Shown: positions 34,523 to 45,089, counted from the stretch's first letter. The stretch: DNA of 64,000 nt from Aliiroseovarius sediminilitoris (GCF_900109955.1 NZ_FOJB01000001.1:496001-560000), one strand, 5' to 3'. The notes: generated from the letters alone by a model not told the origin. Translations and numbers: made by a program.

Positions 34523-34553
34523 CGCTGCCGCCGCGCCCACATCGGAGGTCCGA

Positions 34554-34967
34554 ATGATCCTTGGCATCGGCACCGATCTTGCGAATATCGACCGAATTGC
34601 CGTGACGCTTGAACGCTTCGGTGATCGGTTCCGCAATCGCGTATTCACCAAAGTCGAGCTTGCCAAAGCCGCCCGCCGCCGCGACGAGGCCGGAACATTG
34701 GCCAAACGCTGGGCGGCGAAGGAAGCCTGCTCAAAAGCCTTGGGCACCGGGCTTGCGATGGGGATAAGCTGGCGCGACATGGCGGTCAGCAACCTGCGCA
34801 CGGGCCAACCTGTGATGGCGGTCACTGGCTGGGCCGCCGACCGACTTTCCGAGATGACACCAGAGGGGCACGAGGCGATCATTCACGTCACGCTGACAGA
34901 TGATCACCCTTGGGCGCAGGCCTTTGTGGTGATCGAAGCGCGACCGGTTGAAAAGCGGCAAGCATAG
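34554..34967 (+). CDS. acpS: Holo-[acyl-carrier-protein] synthase AcpS
   Basis: 137 residues from ATG 34554 with GGAGGT immediately before. [15 protein letters not shown] holds the Mg-binding Asp8, and FTKVELAKA plus [18 protein letters not shown] hold the Glu and CoA-binding residues. It attaches 4'-phosphopantetheine to ACP. The usual pdxJ-acpS-lepB-rnc-era order is kept. Confidence 0.96.
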   Translation: MILGIGTDLANIDRIAVTLERFGDRFRNRVFTKVELAKAARRRDEAGTLAKRWAAKEACSKALGTGLAMGISWRDMAVSNLRTGQPVMAVTGWAADRLSEMTPEGHEAIIHVTLTDDHPWAQAFVVIEARPVEKRQA

Positions 34968-35075
34968 CGCGGCGACGCCCCTCAAAACTTGACACTTCCT
35001 CCGCATCCGCTCATATCGCCACTCATCCCCAATGGGCTGGCATAGATCGGTCCGATGAAAGAGGCAGACGTGAAC

Positions 35076-35855
35076 ATGGCTGAAAAGAAACAAGACGGCA
35101 TCTGGGAAACGATCAAGACGATCTTCTGGGCGCTGATCATCGCTGGTGTGTTCCGCACATTGTTCTTCCAACCCTTCTGGATTCCCACCGGGTCCATGAA
35201 AGACACGCTTCTGATTGGAGACTTTCTGTTCGTGAACAAGATGGCCTATGGCTATTCGCGCTATTCCTGCCCGTTCTCGTCCTGCCCGATCTCGGGTCGG
35301 TTGCTGGGGTCCGAGCCCGAGCGTGGCGATGTCGTTGTGTTCCGCCACCCGTCGCTTGGCACCGATTACGTGAAACGCCTGATCGGGCTGCCGGGTGACA
35401 AGATACAGGTTACGAATGGCATTCTGTTCATAAACGGGGAAGAAGCGAAACAAGTGCCCGACGGCACGTTCGAGGAAATCAAACAAGCGCAGGGACGCTT
35501 TGCGACCTTCCCGCAATGTGCCAACAGCCCGGTCGGGCAGGGCGGCACCTGTATCAAGGAAAAAGCCATCGAAACGCTGCCCAACGGCGTCACCCATTCC
35601 GTCTTGAATGTGCGCAACACGCGTCTGGACAACACGAATGTGTTCACGGTGCCGGATGGCGAGTATTTCTTCATGGGTGACAACCGCGACAACTCGACCG
35701 ACAGCCGCGTCAGCCCCAATGCGGGCGGCGTGGGCTTCGTGCCTGCTGAATACTTGTTGGGCCGCGCGGATCGCGTCATGTTCTCGGCGGCGGGCAAGCG
35801 GCTGTTCTATTTCTGGACGTGGCGTTATGATCGGTTCTTCAAGGCGATCGAGTGA
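35076..35855 (+). CDS. lepB: Signal peptidase I
   Basis: About 259 residues; I chose ATG 35076. GTG 35070, five bases after AGAGG, and ATG 35055 are in-frame alternatives. One N-terminal helix ([16 protein letters not shown]) anchors it in the membrane. The catalytic Ser is in [16 protein letters not shown] and the Lys in [27 protein letters not shown] is box E. It cleaves signal peptides after Sec export. GTGA overlap with rnc. Confidence 0.95.
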   Translation: MAEKKQDGIWETIKTIFWALIIAGVFRTLFFQPFWIPTGSMKDTLLIGDFLFVNKMAYGYSRYSCPFSSCPISGRLLGSEPERGDVVVFRHPSLGTDYVKRLIGLPGDKIQVTNGILFINGEEAKQVPDGTFEEIKQAQGRFATFPQCANSPVGQGGTCIKEKAIETLPNGVTHSVLNVRNTRLDNTNVFTVPDGEYFFMGDNRDNSTDSRVSPNAGGVGFVPAEYLLGRADRVMFSAAGKRLFYFWTWRYDRFFKAIE

Positions 35856-36538
35856 AGCTGTCAAGTGATCTTCAAGCCTTTCAAGGCCGTATCGGGTATG
35901 AGTTCAAAGACCTCGAGCTGCTGATCCGCGCGCTGACACACGGGTCGTTTTCATCGGCCACACGACCCGACAACCAGCGGCTGGAATTTCTGGGCGACCG
36001 GGTGCTTGGTCTTGTGATGTCCGAAAAATTGCTGCGCGACGATCCTGACGCGCCCGAAGGCACTTTGGCCCCGCGCTACAACGCGCTGGTGCGCAAGGAA
36101 ACCTGCGCGGATGTGGCGCGGCAAGTCGATATCGGCGCGGTGCTGAAACTGGGCCGGTCAGAGATGAAGACCGGCGGGCGGCGCAAGCAAGCCCTGTTGG
36201 GTGACGCGATGGAGGCCGTGATTGCAGCGGTTTACATGGATGGTGGGTTGGATCAGGCCCGCGAAATGATCCTGACGCTGTGGGGCGACCGGATCGACAA
36301 GGTCGAAGATGACGCACGTGACCCCAAGACCGCGTTGCAGGAATGGGCGCAAGCGCGCAAGATGCCCCCACCGGCATATATAGAAACCGCGCGCGAAGGG
36401 CCGGACCATGCGCCGGTGTTTACGATCAAGGCTGAACTGTCGAACGGACGTTCTGCCGATGCCACGGCAAATTCAAAACGCGCCGCCGAGCAGGCGGCCG
36501 CCCGCACGCTGCTGAAGCAGTTGGAGAGCAAGAAATGA
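35852..36538 (+). CDS. rnc: Ribonuclease III
   Basis: 228 residues from GTG embedded in the lepB stop. [18 protein letters not shown] is the RNase III signature with catalytic Glu/Asp, and [18 protein letters not shown] the second acidic site. The double-stranded RNA binding domain covers about residues 155-225. It processes rRNA and structured mRNAs. ATGA overlap with era. Confidence 0.97.
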   Translation: MKLSSDLQAFQGRIGYEFKDLELLIRALTHGSFSSATRPDNQRLEFLGDRVLGLVMSEKLLRDDPDAPEGTLAPRYNALVRKETCADVARQVDIGAVLKLGRSEMKTGGRRKQALLGDAMEAVIAAVYMDGGLDQAREMILTLWGDRIDKVEDDARDPKTALQEWAQARKMPPPAYIETAREGPDHAPVFTIKAELSNGRSADATANSKRAAEQAAARTLLKQLESKK

Positions 36539-37452
36539 CAAGCCAACCGCAACGTGCCGGTTTCGTCGCCCTGATCGGGGAACCCAATGCCGGGAAGTCG
36601 ACACTGACGAACCAGATGGTCGGAGCCAAGGTCTCGATCGTGACGCACAAGGTGCAGACGACGCGCGCGCGCATCCGTGGGGTGGCCATCGAGGGCGACA
36701 CCCAGATCGTGTTTGTGGACACGCCGGGCCTGTTCCAACCGCGCCGTCGGCTTGACCGGGCCATGGTCGCCGCCGCATGGGGCGGCGCCGCGGATGCGGA
36801 TATCACCGTTCTGCTGGTCGAAGCCCATCGCGGCGTGACCGAAGGTGTGAAGCGCATTCTTGAGGGGCTGGAAGAGATGGGCAAAGGCCGCACCGTCGCG
36901 CTGGCCATCAACAAGATCGACAAGGTGAAGGCCGAGGTGCTGCTGGCCTTGGCGAAGGATCTGAACGATCGCTATGATTTTGCTGAAACCTTCATGATCT
37001 CGGCCGAAAAAGGTCACGGGGTGCCAGCCTTGCGCACGTGGTTGGCAGAACATCTGCCGGAAGGGCCATGGCTGTATCCCGAGGATCAGATTGCCGATCT
37101 GCCCATGCGCATGATCGCCGCAGAAATGACGCGCGAGAAGCTGACCCTTCGACTTCATCAGGAACTGCCCTACCAGCTGACGGTCGAAACCGAGAATTGG
37201 GAAGAACGCAAAGATGGCTCGGCCCGTGTGGACCAGATCATCTATGTCGCCCGCGACGGTCACAAAGGCATTATTTTGGGCAAGAAAGGCGAGACGATCA
37301 AAGCGGTCAGCCAATCCGCCCGAGCCGAGTTGGAAGAATTCATGGGCCGCAAGATCCACCTGTTTTTGCAAGTGAAAGTGCGCCCGAACTGGCTGGATGA
37401 AAAAGAGCGCTATTCGGAAATGGGGCTTGATTTCAAGGACGGCAACGTTTGA
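36535..37452 (+). CDS. era: GTPase Era
   Basis: 305 residues. G1 [10 protein letters not shown]3 DTPGLFQP, G4 NKID and a C-terminal KH domain around [15 protein letters not shown]. It binds 16S rRNA during 30S assembly. It is coupled to rnc upstream and to the DUF1491 gene downstream through TTGA. Confidence 0.97.
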   Translation: MTSQPQRAGFVALIGEPNAGKSTLTNQMVGAKVSIVTHKVQTTRARIRGVAIEGDTQIVFVDTPGLFQPRRRLDRAMVAAAWGGAADADITVLLVEAHRGVTEGVKRILEGLEEMGKGRTVALAINKIDKVKAEVLLALAKDLNDRYDFAETFMISAEKGHGVPALRTWLAEHLPEGPWLYPEDQIADLPMRMIAAEMTREKLTLRLHQELPYQLTVETENWEERKDGSARVDQIIYVARDGHKGIILGKKGETIKAVSQSARAELEEFMGRKIHLFLQVKVRPNWLDEKERYSEMGLDFKDGNV

Positions 37453-37781
37453 CTCGGCTGACCGCGGATCTGTGGGTTGCGGCCTATCTGACGCGGTTGC
37501 GCCTGTCTGACATTCCCGCGTTCATTACCCGCAAAGGGGACGCGACAGCCGGGGCAGTTCTGGTGAAGATGAACACGCTGGACGGGCGGGCGGTGGCCTA
37601 TCAACGCAGTTTCGATTTGATGACCGGTGATCGGTGCTGGGTCGCCCTGACTGGCGGCGACGAGGCCGATGTTGACGCAGCACTGGAGCGCCAAAAGAGC
37701 TTCGACCCTGATCTTTGGGTGATCGAGGTTGAAGATCGGGCGGGCCGCCATCTGCTGGATGAACCGGGCCTGTCGGATTGA
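37449..37781 (+). CDS. DUF1491 family protein
   Basis: 110 residues from a TTG inside the era stop (TTGA). LTADLWVAAYLTRLRLSDIPAF, AGAVLVKMNTLDG and DPDLWVIEVEDRAGRHLL are the family pattern. Function unknown; found between era and recO in many alphaproteobacteria, which fits here. No membrane segment or signal peptide. Confidence 0.88.
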   Translation: MTRLTADLWVAAYLTRLRLSDIPAFITRKGDATAGAVLVKMNTLDGRAVAYQRSFDLMTGDRCWVALTGGDEADVDAALERQKSFDPDLWVIEVEDRAGRHLLDEPGLSD

Positions 37782-37836
37782 CCCCCATTGCCAAGCACGC
37801 GACGAAGGCTAGTCTGACCGCAGGAGGGTGACAGGC

Positions 37837-38568
37837 ATGGATTGGCGGGACCAAGGCGCGCTTTTGTCCGTGCGCAAGCATGGCGAAACCTCGGTGATTA
37901 TTGATGTGTTCACCGAAAAGCACGGGCGCCATGCGGGCGTGGTGCGTGGCGGCACCAGTCGGAAAATCGCCCCGATCCTGCAACCCGGCGCGCAGTTGGA
38001 TGTCGCGTGGCGGGCGCGGCTGGAAGAACATATCGGCAGCTATACGGTTGAACCCTTGCGCAGTCGCGCGACGGTGTTATCGGACCGCACTGCGCTGGCT
38101 GGACTGAACGCGATCACGTCGCTGCTGACGTTTTCCCTGCCCGAGCGCGAGCCTCACCCGCAGCTTTATCGGCGGACGCAAGCGATGCTGGACCTGCTGG
38201 GAGCGAACGAGGCATGGCCGACTGCTTATCTGAAATGGGAACTGTCGTTGCTGGATGATCTCGGTTTCGGGCTGGACCTGTCATCCTGTGCCGTGACCGG
38301 GGCGATGGATGATCTGACCTATGTGTCCCCCAAAACCGGGCGGGCCGTGTCGGCTGAGGCGGCGGGCGAATGGGCTGACCGTCTGCTGCCCTTGCCACCC
38401 GAACTATTGGGTGCGGGCAGCGGCGCACGTGAAAATATTCTCGCCGGGCTTCAGACCACCGGCTTTTTTCTTGGTCAATGGCTGGCGCATGCCTTGGGCA
38501 ACAATCCGTTGCCCGAACCACGCGCAAGGCTGATTGATCGCCTCAAACGCGAGGTGCGTGACGATTGA
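37837..38568 (+). CDS. recO: DNA repair protein RecO
   Basis: 243 residues from ATG 37837, with AGGAGG upstream. An N-terminal OB fold ([30 protein letters not shown]) and a helical C-terminal domain with [16 protein letters not shown] and FELSLL-like [14 protein letters not shown]. RecO loads RecA with RecR and anneals single strands. Ends the rel-recO block, convergent with the META lipoprotein gene 10 bases on. Confidence 0.93.
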   Translation: MDWRDQGALLSVRKHGETSVIIDVFTEKHGRHAGVVRGGTSRKIAPILQPGAQLDVAWRARLEEHIGSYTVEPLRSRATVLSDRTALAGLNAITSLLTFSLPEREPHPQLYRRTQAMLDLLGANEAWPTAYLKWELSLLDDLGFGLDLSSCAVTGAMDDLTYVSPKTGRAVSAEAAGEWADRLLPLPPELLGAGSGARENILAGLQTTGFFLGQWLAHALGNNPLPEPRARLIDRLKREVRDD

Positions 38569-38578
38569 CCAAGGCCTG

Positions 38579-38977
38579 TCAGCGTTGCGACAGGAAAACC
38601 ATCTGACCACCGGTTTCGTTTGACATGATCAGCATATCGCCCTGCACCTCAATCTGACGCATCTCGGTCAGAGCAGTGAAATACTGGCTTTCGTGGTCTA
38701 AAGCGTCGCAAGCTCGGCGAGTCGCGGCGATTGGGCCGATCTCGAACCAAGGATAAGGCGCTTTCTGCTCGCTTGAATAACTGTTGCAGGGGGCTTCGCC
38801 GACGATCTGACCGGGTTTCGGGAAGGTGATCGTTGCATTGGAGTCGAAGGGCTTTCGATCAATCTCAAGCAGCGTCCATACGGTTTCACGGTCGGCATAG
38901 CCGGAAATCGTTTCATCCGTGCACGCGGACAGAGCGAGGGACGCGAGCGCGGCGGGGATGAGCAAAGTCGGTTTCAT
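38579..38977 (-). CDS. META-domain lipoprotein
   Basis: 132 residues with a lipobox LALSAC (Cys19), so anchored in a membrane facing the periplasm. The body matches the META/HslJ fold: WTLLEIDRKPFDSNATITF, PCNSYSS and an IGPIAATRRACDALDHES segment. HslJ relatives are linked to heat-shock and novobiocin tolerance, but the function here is unknown. It converges on recO and precedes the TetR gene by about 40 bases in opposite reading order on the same strand. Confidence 0.85.
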   Translation of the reverse strand: MKPTLLIPAALASLALSACTDETISGYADRETVWTLLEIDRKPFDSNATITFPKPGQIVGEAPCNSYSSEQKAPYPWFEIGPIAATRRACDALDHESQYFTALTEMRQIEVQGDMLIMSNETGGQMVFLSQR

Positions 38978-39017
38978 GCTGTCAACTTACGCCGCAAGGG
39001 TCATATTGCCAACGTGA

Positions 39018-39578
39018 TCAAGCGTCACGAAGGGCAAGAATTGCGGCCATCAGCGTGGACATGGCGTTCTTGTTGCCCGTCGCGTCTGTGGCGGACAGAG
39101 CATCCATACCCACAAATGAGCTGTAGATAATCCGCGCAAAATCGGGGTTTGTCAGGTCCAGTTCGCGCAGGATGTCTTCCAGCAATGCCATCCGCTTTTG
39201 ATCGACACGATGCACCGCTTCCGAGGCCAAAGGATTACCATACGCCCACGCACGGATTGCTGTTTCGGCCAGATCACCATCGGCTTTCAGCCCTGGCGAA
39301 GCCGCCATGTCGCCGAGTTGATACAGCCGTTTGACCGGATCGTTGTCGTCGGACAGTTTACGCGTAATCGCGTCAATGGCGTGGTCTTCCCACGTAGCAA
39401 GAAGTCTTTTATGGAAATCTGGAACGTCCTGGAAATGCCAGTAAAAAGACCCCTTTGTCGTTCCTAACGCGCGGGCCAGGGGTTCAGCTTTCAGCGCCTG
39501 CGGCCCGTTGGAGGTCAAGGCGGCCAGGCCCGCCCTGATCCAGTCGTCTGCATTTAGGCGTGGTTTGGTGGCGGGCAT
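39018..39578 (-). CDS. TetR/AcrR family transcriptional regulator
   Basis: 186 residues. The N-terminal DNA-binding domain is typical: WIRAGLAALTSNGPQALKAE then LARALGTTKGSFYWHF (about residues 31-46), the helix-turn-helix region of the family. The C-terminal ligand domain is variable. The ligand is unknown. The 146-bp gap to the neighbouring acyl-CoA dehydrogenase stop holds its promoter and a perfect 14-bp palindrome that could be its operator. Confidence 0.9.
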   Translation of the reverse strand: MPATKPRLNADDWIRAGLAALTSNGPQALKAEPLARALGTTKGSFYWHFQDVPDFHKRLLATWEDHAIDAITRKLSDDNDPVKRLYQLGDMAASPGLKADGDLAETAIRAWAYGNPLASEAVHRVDQKRMALLEDILRELDLTNPDFARIIYSSFVGMDALSATDATGNKNAMSTLMAAILALRDA

Positions 39579-39637
39579 GAAACTGCTCCAATATGGTGCA
39601 TACGGTTACGTAGGGATATCCGAGTCGCGAAGCAAAC

Positions 39638-39651
39638 ATACGCCAGCGTAT
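39638..39651. promoter_or_regulatory. Perfect 14-bp palindrome, candidate TetR operator
   Basis: ATACGC-CA-GCGTAT, 60 bases upstream of the tetR start and downstream of the convergent-type acyl-CoA dehydrogenase end. Self-complementary sites of this length are common TetR-family operators; autoregulation is inferred. Confidence 0.5.
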
Positions 39652-39724
39652 TGTAGTATGCAACCGGGTATAATACCGCGCAGGCCACCGTGTTTGGTCG
39701 GCTCGGGCCGCAAACCGCAGTGTG

Positions 39725-41374
39725 CTAGCCCAACAAGCGGCGTGCAATCACCTGTGCCTGAATTTCGGCGGCACCTTCGAAAATGTTCAGGATTCTTGCG
39801 TCGCACAAAACGCGGCTGATTTGATACTCAAGCGCGAAACCGTTGCCGCCGTGAATTTGCAGCGCGTTGTCAGCGCAAGCCCACGCCACACGCGCACCCA
39901 GCAGTTTGGCCATACCAGCTTCAAGGTCGCAACGTTGGTCGTGATCCTTTTCCCACGCCGAGAAATAGGTAAGCTGCCGGGCCACCATGATTTCGACCGC
40001 CATCATCGCCAGCTTATTAGCAACGCGTGGGAAGTTGATCAGGGATTTGCCAAACTGCTTGCGGTCCTCGGCATACTGCATGCCGATTTCCAGCGCGTTC
40101 TGGGCCACGCCGATGGCGCGGGCGGCGGTTTGGATGCGGGCGGCCTCGAAGGTTTTCATCAGTTGCTTGAAGCCCTGGCCTTCCTCGCCTCCGAGCAGAT
40201 TTTCGCCCTTTACCTTGAACCCGTCGAAACCGAGTTCAAATTCCTTCATCCCGCGATAGCCAAGCACTTCGATCTCGCCGCCCGTCATGCCTTCGGTCGG
40301 GAAGGGGTTTGCATCGTCGCCGGGCTGTTTTTCGGCAAGGAACATCGACAGGCCACGGTGATCGGTGCTGTTCGGATCGGTGCGCGCCAGAAGCGTCATC
40401 ACATGGGTTCGTGCGGCGTGGGTGATCCAAGTTTTGTTGCCGGTCACTTCATAATCGCCATCTGCGTTCTTCACAGCGCGGGTGCGCAGAGAGCCAAGGT
40501 CGGACCCCGTGTTGGGTTCTGTAAAAACCGCCGTCGGCAGGATTTCGGCGGACGAGATCTTGGGCAGCCAGTGTTCCTTCTGCGCATCCGTGCCACCGGC
40601 AAGGATCAGTTCTGCGGCAATTTCAGAGCGGGTGCCCAAAGAACCGACGCCGATATAGCCGCGGCTGAGTTCTTCAGACACCACCACCATGGAGGCCTTG
40701 GACAGCCCCATTCCGCCAAATTCCTCTGGAATGGTCAGGCCAAAGACGCCCATCTCCGCCAATTCTTCAAGGATTTCCATCGGAATGTAGTCATCTTTCA
40801 GGTGCCATTCATGCGCGTTCGGAACGACCCTGTCATCGGCATAGCGACGGAAGGTTTCGCGGATCATCTCAAGCTCTTCGTCCAGCCCGGTGGCCCCGAA
40901 AGTGGCGTGGCCGGCATTGTCGCGCATCAGGGCAACCAGCCGCGTGCGGGCGGCCTGGCTGTTGCCTTGGGCGACAAGCGTGTCAATCGCATCAGTGTTC
41001 AATGCAGAGCCGTCTATCCCCATATCGGACAAGCGCGCCATTTCATTCTGACTCATCATGATCCCGCCCTTTATCTGGGCAAGATACTCCCCGAAGGCGA
41101 TTTGCAGGATCAGCTTCTCCATCTCGCCGAGCCTTCCATCGTCCTTCAGACGACCTGCCCAGGCGTTCATCTGGCGCAGACTTTCGGTATAGGTGGCAAG
41201 CCACGACAGGGCATGGGCAGCGGCTTGATGATCTTCCAGCATTTTGCCCGAGACACGATCACCTTCCGTCACCATGTCGCGCACCGATGCCTTTGCGGCG
41301 TCAAATACGGTTTCGACCGGTGCCAGTGCGTCGGCGGTAAGGGTCAAAAGGTCGTCGATCAGAGCGCCTGTCAT
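39725..41374 (-). CDS. Acyl-CoA dehydrogenase
   Basis: 549 residues from ATG 41374, with AGGAG upstream. An N-terminal helical extension of about 150 residues precedes the standard FAD-dependent dehydrogenase fold. Motifs: FGLTIPEEFGGMGLS, TAVFTEPNTGSDLGSLRTRA, GNKTWITHAARTHVM and, near the end, IHGGNGFALEY plus ILNIFEGAAEIQAQVIARRL with the probable catalytic Glu. The chain-length specificity cannot be read. Upstream (41375-41576) is AT-rich with TTGCAG repeats. The TetR gene lies downstream. Confidence 0.9.
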   Translation of the reverse strand: MTGALIDDLLTLTADALAPVETVFDAAKASVRDMVTEGDRVSGKMLEDHQAAAHALSWLATYTESLRQMNAWAGRLKDDGRLGEMEKLILQIAFGEYLAQIKGGIMMSQNEMARLSDMGIDGSALNTDAIDTLVAQGNSQAARTRLVALMRDNAGHATFGATGLDEELEMIRETFRRYADDRVVPNAHEWHLKDDYIPMEILEELAEMGVFGLTIPEEFGGMGLSKASMVVVSEELSRGYIGVGSLGTRSEIAAELILAGGTDAQKEHWLPKISSAEILPTAVFTEPNTGSDLGSLRTRAVKNADGDYEVTGNKTWITHAARTHVMTLLARTDPNSTDHRGLSMFLAEKQPGDDANPFPTEGMTGGEIEVLGYRGMKEFELGFDGFKVKGENLLGGEEGQGFKQLMKTFEAARIQTAARAIGVAQNALEIGMQYAEDRKQFGKSLINFPRVANKLAMMAVEIMVARQLTYFSAWEKDHDQRCDLEAGMAKLLGARVAWACADNALQIHGGNGFALEYQISRVLCDARILNIFEGAAEIQAQVIARRLLG

Positions 41375-41576
41375 CGCTGTCTCCTGTCACAATCTGAGCC
41401 GGGATTCGGCTGCGTATTTCGCATTTGCAGAGAAATAATCTTTTTGCAGGTGCAGCGCAATAAAAATACGTCAGATATGGTCAAAACGAACAAAAGTGAC
41501 GCAGTAATTTATCTGCTGCACCACCGTTCGGGCTTCGATAGAAGGAAGGGAACGCGCATATCGTTACGGAAACACA

Positions 41577-42344
41577 TTGGGACTATTGACCGAAATACCG
41601 CAGTTGACTCTGCTCCTGGCCGCATTTGTCGCCGTGTTTGCCGGGTTCGTAAAGGGGGCTGTCGGATTTGGAATGCCCCTTATCATGATCTCGGGTCTGG
41701 CCACTATGCTTCCGGCTGAGCAGGCCTTGGCGGCATTGATCGTGCCGACGGTCGTGACAAATGGATACCAAGCCTTTCGGCAAGGTCTGATGGCTGCATG
41801 GCAGGCCGTTGCCAAATTTCGCGTCTTTCTGATCGCCCTTTTGATCTGCTTGACGCTCAGCGCCCAGCTTGTGACCGTGTTGTCCCAATCAGCGCTGTTC
41901 ATCTTGATCGGCGTACCGGTCGTGGCATTTTGCTTGATGCAACTCAGCGGGTGGAAACCGACGCTCCGCCCGAAGGATCGCAAGCGGGATGAAAGCCTGA
42001 TCGGTGCCTTCGCCGGCCTGTCGGGCGGATTATCGGGCGTCTGGGGGCCTCCAACCATCGCATATCTGACGGCGATCAATACGCCAAAGGCAGAACAGAT
42101 GCGGGTGCAGGGGGTGATCTATGGCGCCGGTGCCGTTGCCCTTTTTGCGGCCCATCTGAAATCCGGGGTTCTGAATGCGCAGACCTTGCCGATGTCGATC
42201 TCGATGCTGTTTCCGGCGCTGATCGGGATGGCGCTGGGTGGCGTGCTGCACGACCGGATGCCGCAGGCGACGTTCAAGCGGGTAACACTGATCGTGTTGA
42301 CGGTGGCGGGGTTGAACCTGATCCGCAGGGGGGTGTGGGGCTAG
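41577..42344 (+). CDS. TauE/SafE family sulfite exporter-like membrane protein
   Basis: 255 residues from a TTG at 41577; a second TTG at 41586 is possible. About seven to eight membrane helices with two repeated halves, each with Gly-rich motifs: VFAGFVKGAVGFGMPLI (about residues 20-36) and FAGLSGGLSGVWGPPTIAYL (about 144-163). The family exports sulfite, sulfoacetate or other organosulfonates. The substrate here is unknown. It converges on pckA across a strong terminator. Confidence 0.88.
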   Translation: MGLLTEIPQLTLLLAAFVAVFAGFVKGAVGFGMPLIMISGLATMLPAEQALAALIVPTVVTNGYQAFRQGLMAAWQAVAKFRVFLIALLICLTLSAQLVTVLSQSALFILIGVPVVAFCLMQLSGWKPTLRPKDRKRDESLIGAFAGLSGGLSGVWGPPTIAYLTAINTPKAEQMRVQGVIYGAGAVALFAAHLKSGVLNAQTLPMSISMLFPALIGMALGGVLHDRMPQATFKRVTLIVLTVAGLNLIRRGVWG

Positions 42345-42354
42345 GCTGAACGTA

Positions 42355-42383
42355 AAACGCGCCCCGAAGATCGAGGCGCGTTT
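42355..42383. terminator. Bidirectional terminator between TauE-like gene and pckA
   Basis: Perfect 9-bp stem AAACGCGCC / GGCGCGTTT with an 11-base loop between convergent stops (42344 and 42405). A-run on one side and T-run on the other make it usable in both directions. Confidence 0.85.
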
Positions 42384-42404
42384 GAAAGCGTGTCGAAGAG
42401 CCGC

Positions 42405-44003
42405 TTAGCCGATCGCGACGGCTTTCACATCGTCGTCGATATCGCCTTCATACTGAACGAAGTTCTTGGCAAACATATCGACCAGTTTCTGGGACTGCGC
42501 GTCATAGGCAGCGGCGTCCTGCCACGTGCGGCGCGGGTTCAGCAGAAGGTCTGGCACTCCTTCAACGGTTACGGGCACTTCAAATCCGAAATTGTCGTCC
42601 TTGCGGAACTCCGAATTGGCAAGCGATCCGTCCAGGGCCGCAGTCAACAATGCACGCGTGGCGCGGATTGGCATACGCGAGCCGGTGCCATATGCGCCCC
42701 CGGTCCAGCCGGTGTTAACCAGCCAGCAGGTTGCGCCATGCTTGGCAATCTTGTCGCGCAGCAACGCGCCATATTCTGCCGGGCGGCGCGGCATGAAGGG
42801 TGCGCCGAAACAGGTCGAGAATGTGGGTTCCGGCTCGGTCACACCCTTCTCGGTCCCGGCCACTTTCGATGTGAAGCCTGACAAGAAATGATACATCGCC
42901 TGCGCCGGGGTCAGCCGCGCGATGGGAGGCAGCACGCCAAACGCATCACAGGTCAACATGATGATATTCTTGGGATGTCCGCCCACCGCGGTTTTCGACG
43001 CATTCGCGATATAGTGCAGCGGATAGGCGCAGCGCATGTTCGCGGTCAGGCTATCATCCTCAAAATCCAGCTCCTTCGTTTCCTCGTCATAGACCATGTT
43101 CTCGATCACGGTCGCGAACTTGGTGGTGGTCGCATAGATCTCCGGTTCTGCTTCGGGCGACAGGTTGATGGTCTTGGCGTAGCAGCCACCTTCGAAGTTG
43201 AAGGTGCCGGTGTCCGACCAGCCGTGTTCGTCATCGCCAATCAATGTGCGTTCGGGGTCCGCCGACAAAGTGGTCTTGCCGGTGCCCGACAATCCGAAGA
43301 AAATTGCGGTGTCGACGGGATTTCCAGTGGCGTGGTTGGCCGAGCAATGCATCGGCATGACACCTTTTCCCGGAAGGATATAATTGAGAAGCGTAAAGAC
43401 AGACTTCTTGTTTTCGCCCGCATATTCGGTGCCGCCGATCAGGATGATCTTGCGGTCGAAGTTCAGCGCGATGACGGTTTCCGACCGGCAGCCGTGTCGT
43501 TTGGCGTCGGCTTTGAACGACGGGCAGTTTATGATGGTGAACTCGGGTTCGAACTCGTCCAGTTCTTCGCGGTCGGGGCGGCGCAGCATGTGGCGAATGA
43601 ACAGGCTGTGCCATGCCATTTCGGTCACGAGGCGTACATCCAGCCGGTACGCGGGGTCAGCACCACCGAACAAGTCCTGAACATAGTAGTCCTTGCCCTT
43701 CATGTGATCCAGCATGTCATCATACAGAACGTCGAACTTGGCGGGATCCATCGGCGGGTTGTTTTCCCACCAGATATGCGGCTCGACGCTGGGGGTTTTG
43801 ACGACAAACTTGTCCAGGGGCGAACGGCCCGTGTGTTTGCCGGTCGTGACCAGGAACGCGCCGCCCTGCCCCAAGCATCCTTCGCCACGCTCCAGCGCGG
43901 CTTCGATCAGAGCAGGTTCCATCAAGTTGTAATAGACATTGCCCAGCCCCTTGATGCCTTGATCTTCCAAGCGGCGTTCTGGGTTCACCCGTCCAGTGGT
44001 CAT
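42405..44003 (-). CDS. pckA: Phosphoenolpyruvate carboxykinase (ATP)
   Basis: 532 residues, the normal length. [13 protein letters not shown] near the N-terminus, HCSANHAT, then the kinase-1a P-loop [20 protein letters not shown] and [12 protein letters not shown] with the metal-binding Asp. It converts oxaloacetate to PEP with ATP, the gateway to gluconeogenesis. It is divergent from chvI, an arrangement kept in many alphaproteobacteria, and in rhizobia pckA is tied to ChvG/ChvI control. The leader has a nested inverted repeat. Confidence 0.97.
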   Translation of the reverse strand: MTTGRVNPERRLEDQGIKGLGNVYYNLMEPALIEAALERGEGCLGQGGAFLVTTGKHTGRSPLDKFVVKTPSVEPHIWWENNPPMDPAKFDVLYDDMLDHMKGKDYYVQDLFGGADPAYRLDVRLVTEMAWHSLFIRHMLRRPDREELDEFEPEFTIINCPSFKADAKRHGCRSETVIALNFDRKIILIGGTEYAGENKKSVFTLLNYILPGKGVMPMHCSANHATGNPVDTAIFFGLSGTGKTTLSADPERTLIGDDEHGWSDTGTFNFEGGCYAKTINLSPEAEPEIYATTTKFATVIENMVYDEETKELDFEDDSLTANMRCAYPLHYIANASKTAVGGHPKNIIMLTCDAFGVLPPIARLTPAQAMYHFLSGFTSKVAGTEKGVTEPEPTFSTCFGAPFMPRRPAEYGALLRDKIAKHGATCWLVNTGWTGGAYGTGSRMPIRATRALLTAALDGSLANSEFRKDDNFGFEVPVTVEGVPDLLLNPRRTWQDAAAYDAQSQKLVDMFAKNFVQYEGDIDDDVKAVAIG

Positions 44004-44047
44004 ATTTTACTCCTGTCGCCGGTCCGTCTGTCCCCGGCGTATTTAGG

Positions 44048-44099
44048 GTTCACATGAAACCGCGTGGCACCCACCACGCGCGCCAACCCTCATGTGAAC
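44048..44099. promoter_or_regulatory. Nested inverted repeat in the pckA-chvI intergenic region
   Basis: Outer perfect 10-bp arms GTTCACATGA (44048-44057) and TCATGTGAAC (44090-44099), enclosing an inner perfect 7-bp hairpin CGCGTGG (44061) / CCACGCG (44074) with a 6-base loop. It starts 45 bases upstream of pckA. The whole 44004-44364 region has no gene; further on, GCGCAA/TTGCGC words recur (44165-44205). It may be an operator or an mRNA leader structure. Confidence 0.55.
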
Positions 44100-44364
44100 G
44101 AGAGCCGGTAATCGCGCTATAGCATGGTGCCTTTCAAATGGAACAGGTCGCTTTAGTGCAGTTAGCGCAACCAAGCACCTGTTTGCGCAATCATGTTGCG
44201 CGCAGGGTGGTTGCAATGTGCGGTAAATTCGCCAGCATTCTGATCAATTCATGCGGCAGACCTGCGCCTGGCGCCACGATTCGCAGTTACATATTGATTC
44301 GCATGACCGAAAACAGGACAATGGCGCAAAACAAAATAAACATGAGCAGTGTAAGGAGACCCCT

Positions 44365-45069
44365 ATGTCGAGAATCGCTTTGGTGGACGATGACAGGAAC
44401 ATCCTGACTTCCGTCGCGATCACTCTCGAGGCCGAGGGCTTCGAAGTCGAAACCTACAATGATGGCCAAAGCGCGCTTGATGCGTTTATGCAGCGACTGC
44501 CCGATATGGCCGTTCTGGACATCAAGATGCCGCGGATGGATGGAATGGATCTGTTGCAGCGTTTGCGGCAAAAAACAAAGACCATGCCGGTGATCTTCCT
44601 GACCTCCAAAGATGACGAGATTGACGAGGTGCTTGGCCTCAGGATGGGCGCGGACGATTACGTGACCAAACCTTTCAGCCAGCGACTTCTGGTGGAACGT
44701 ATTCGTGCCTTGTTGCGGCGGCAGGAGGTGATTGCCAAAGACGACGCGGGCGACGTGGAAGAAAGTAAATCGCTTATTCGTGGCGATCTGACGATGGACC
44801 CGCTGCGTCATGCTGTGTCATGGAAAGGCAAGGACGTATCCTTGACCGTGACCGAGTTCTTGTTGCTTCAAGCCTTGGCCCAGCGCCCCGGCTTTGTCAA
44901 AAGTCGTGATCAACTGATGGATGTGGCCTATGACGACCAAGTCTATGTCGATGATCGCACCATCGATAGCCACATCAAAAGGCTGCGCAAGAAAATGCGG
45001 ACCGCCGACGACGATTTTTCGGCAATCGAAACGCTGTATGGCATCGGTTATCGGTATAACGAGGAATAA
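44365..45069 (+). CDS. chvI: ChvI-type response regulator
   Basis: 234 residues from ATG 44365, AAGGAG four bases before it. Receiver domain 1-~120 with VDDD, phospho-acceptor Asp52 in [14 protein letters not shown] and Lys102 in YVTKPF. C-terminal OmpR-type winged helix with [20 protein letters not shown] and [17 protein letters not shown]. Pairs with the adjacent ChvG kinase, 20 bases downstream. In relatives this pair senses envelope/acid conditions and controls metabolism and exopolysaccharide. Confidence 0.95.
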   Translation: MSRIALVDDDRNILTSVAITLEAEGFEVETYNDGQSALDAFMQRLPDMAVLDIKMPRMDGMDLLQRLRQKTKTMPVIFLTSKDDEIDEVLGLRMGADDYVTKPFSQRLLVERIRALLRRQEVIAKDDAGDVEESKSLIRGDLTMDPLRHAVSWKGKDVSLTVTEFLLLQALAQRPGFVKSRDQLMDVAYDDQVYVDDRTIDSHIKRLRKKMRTADDDFSAIETLYGIGYRYNEE

Positions 45070-45089
45070 CGCCGCGTGCGTTGGACAAG

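Noticed and set aside
39722-41719. Very long plus-strand open frame of 665 codons
   Set aside because: It is antisense to the acyl-CoA dehydrogenase; high GC creates long antisense frames. Protein is low-complexity in function terms, with no family features.
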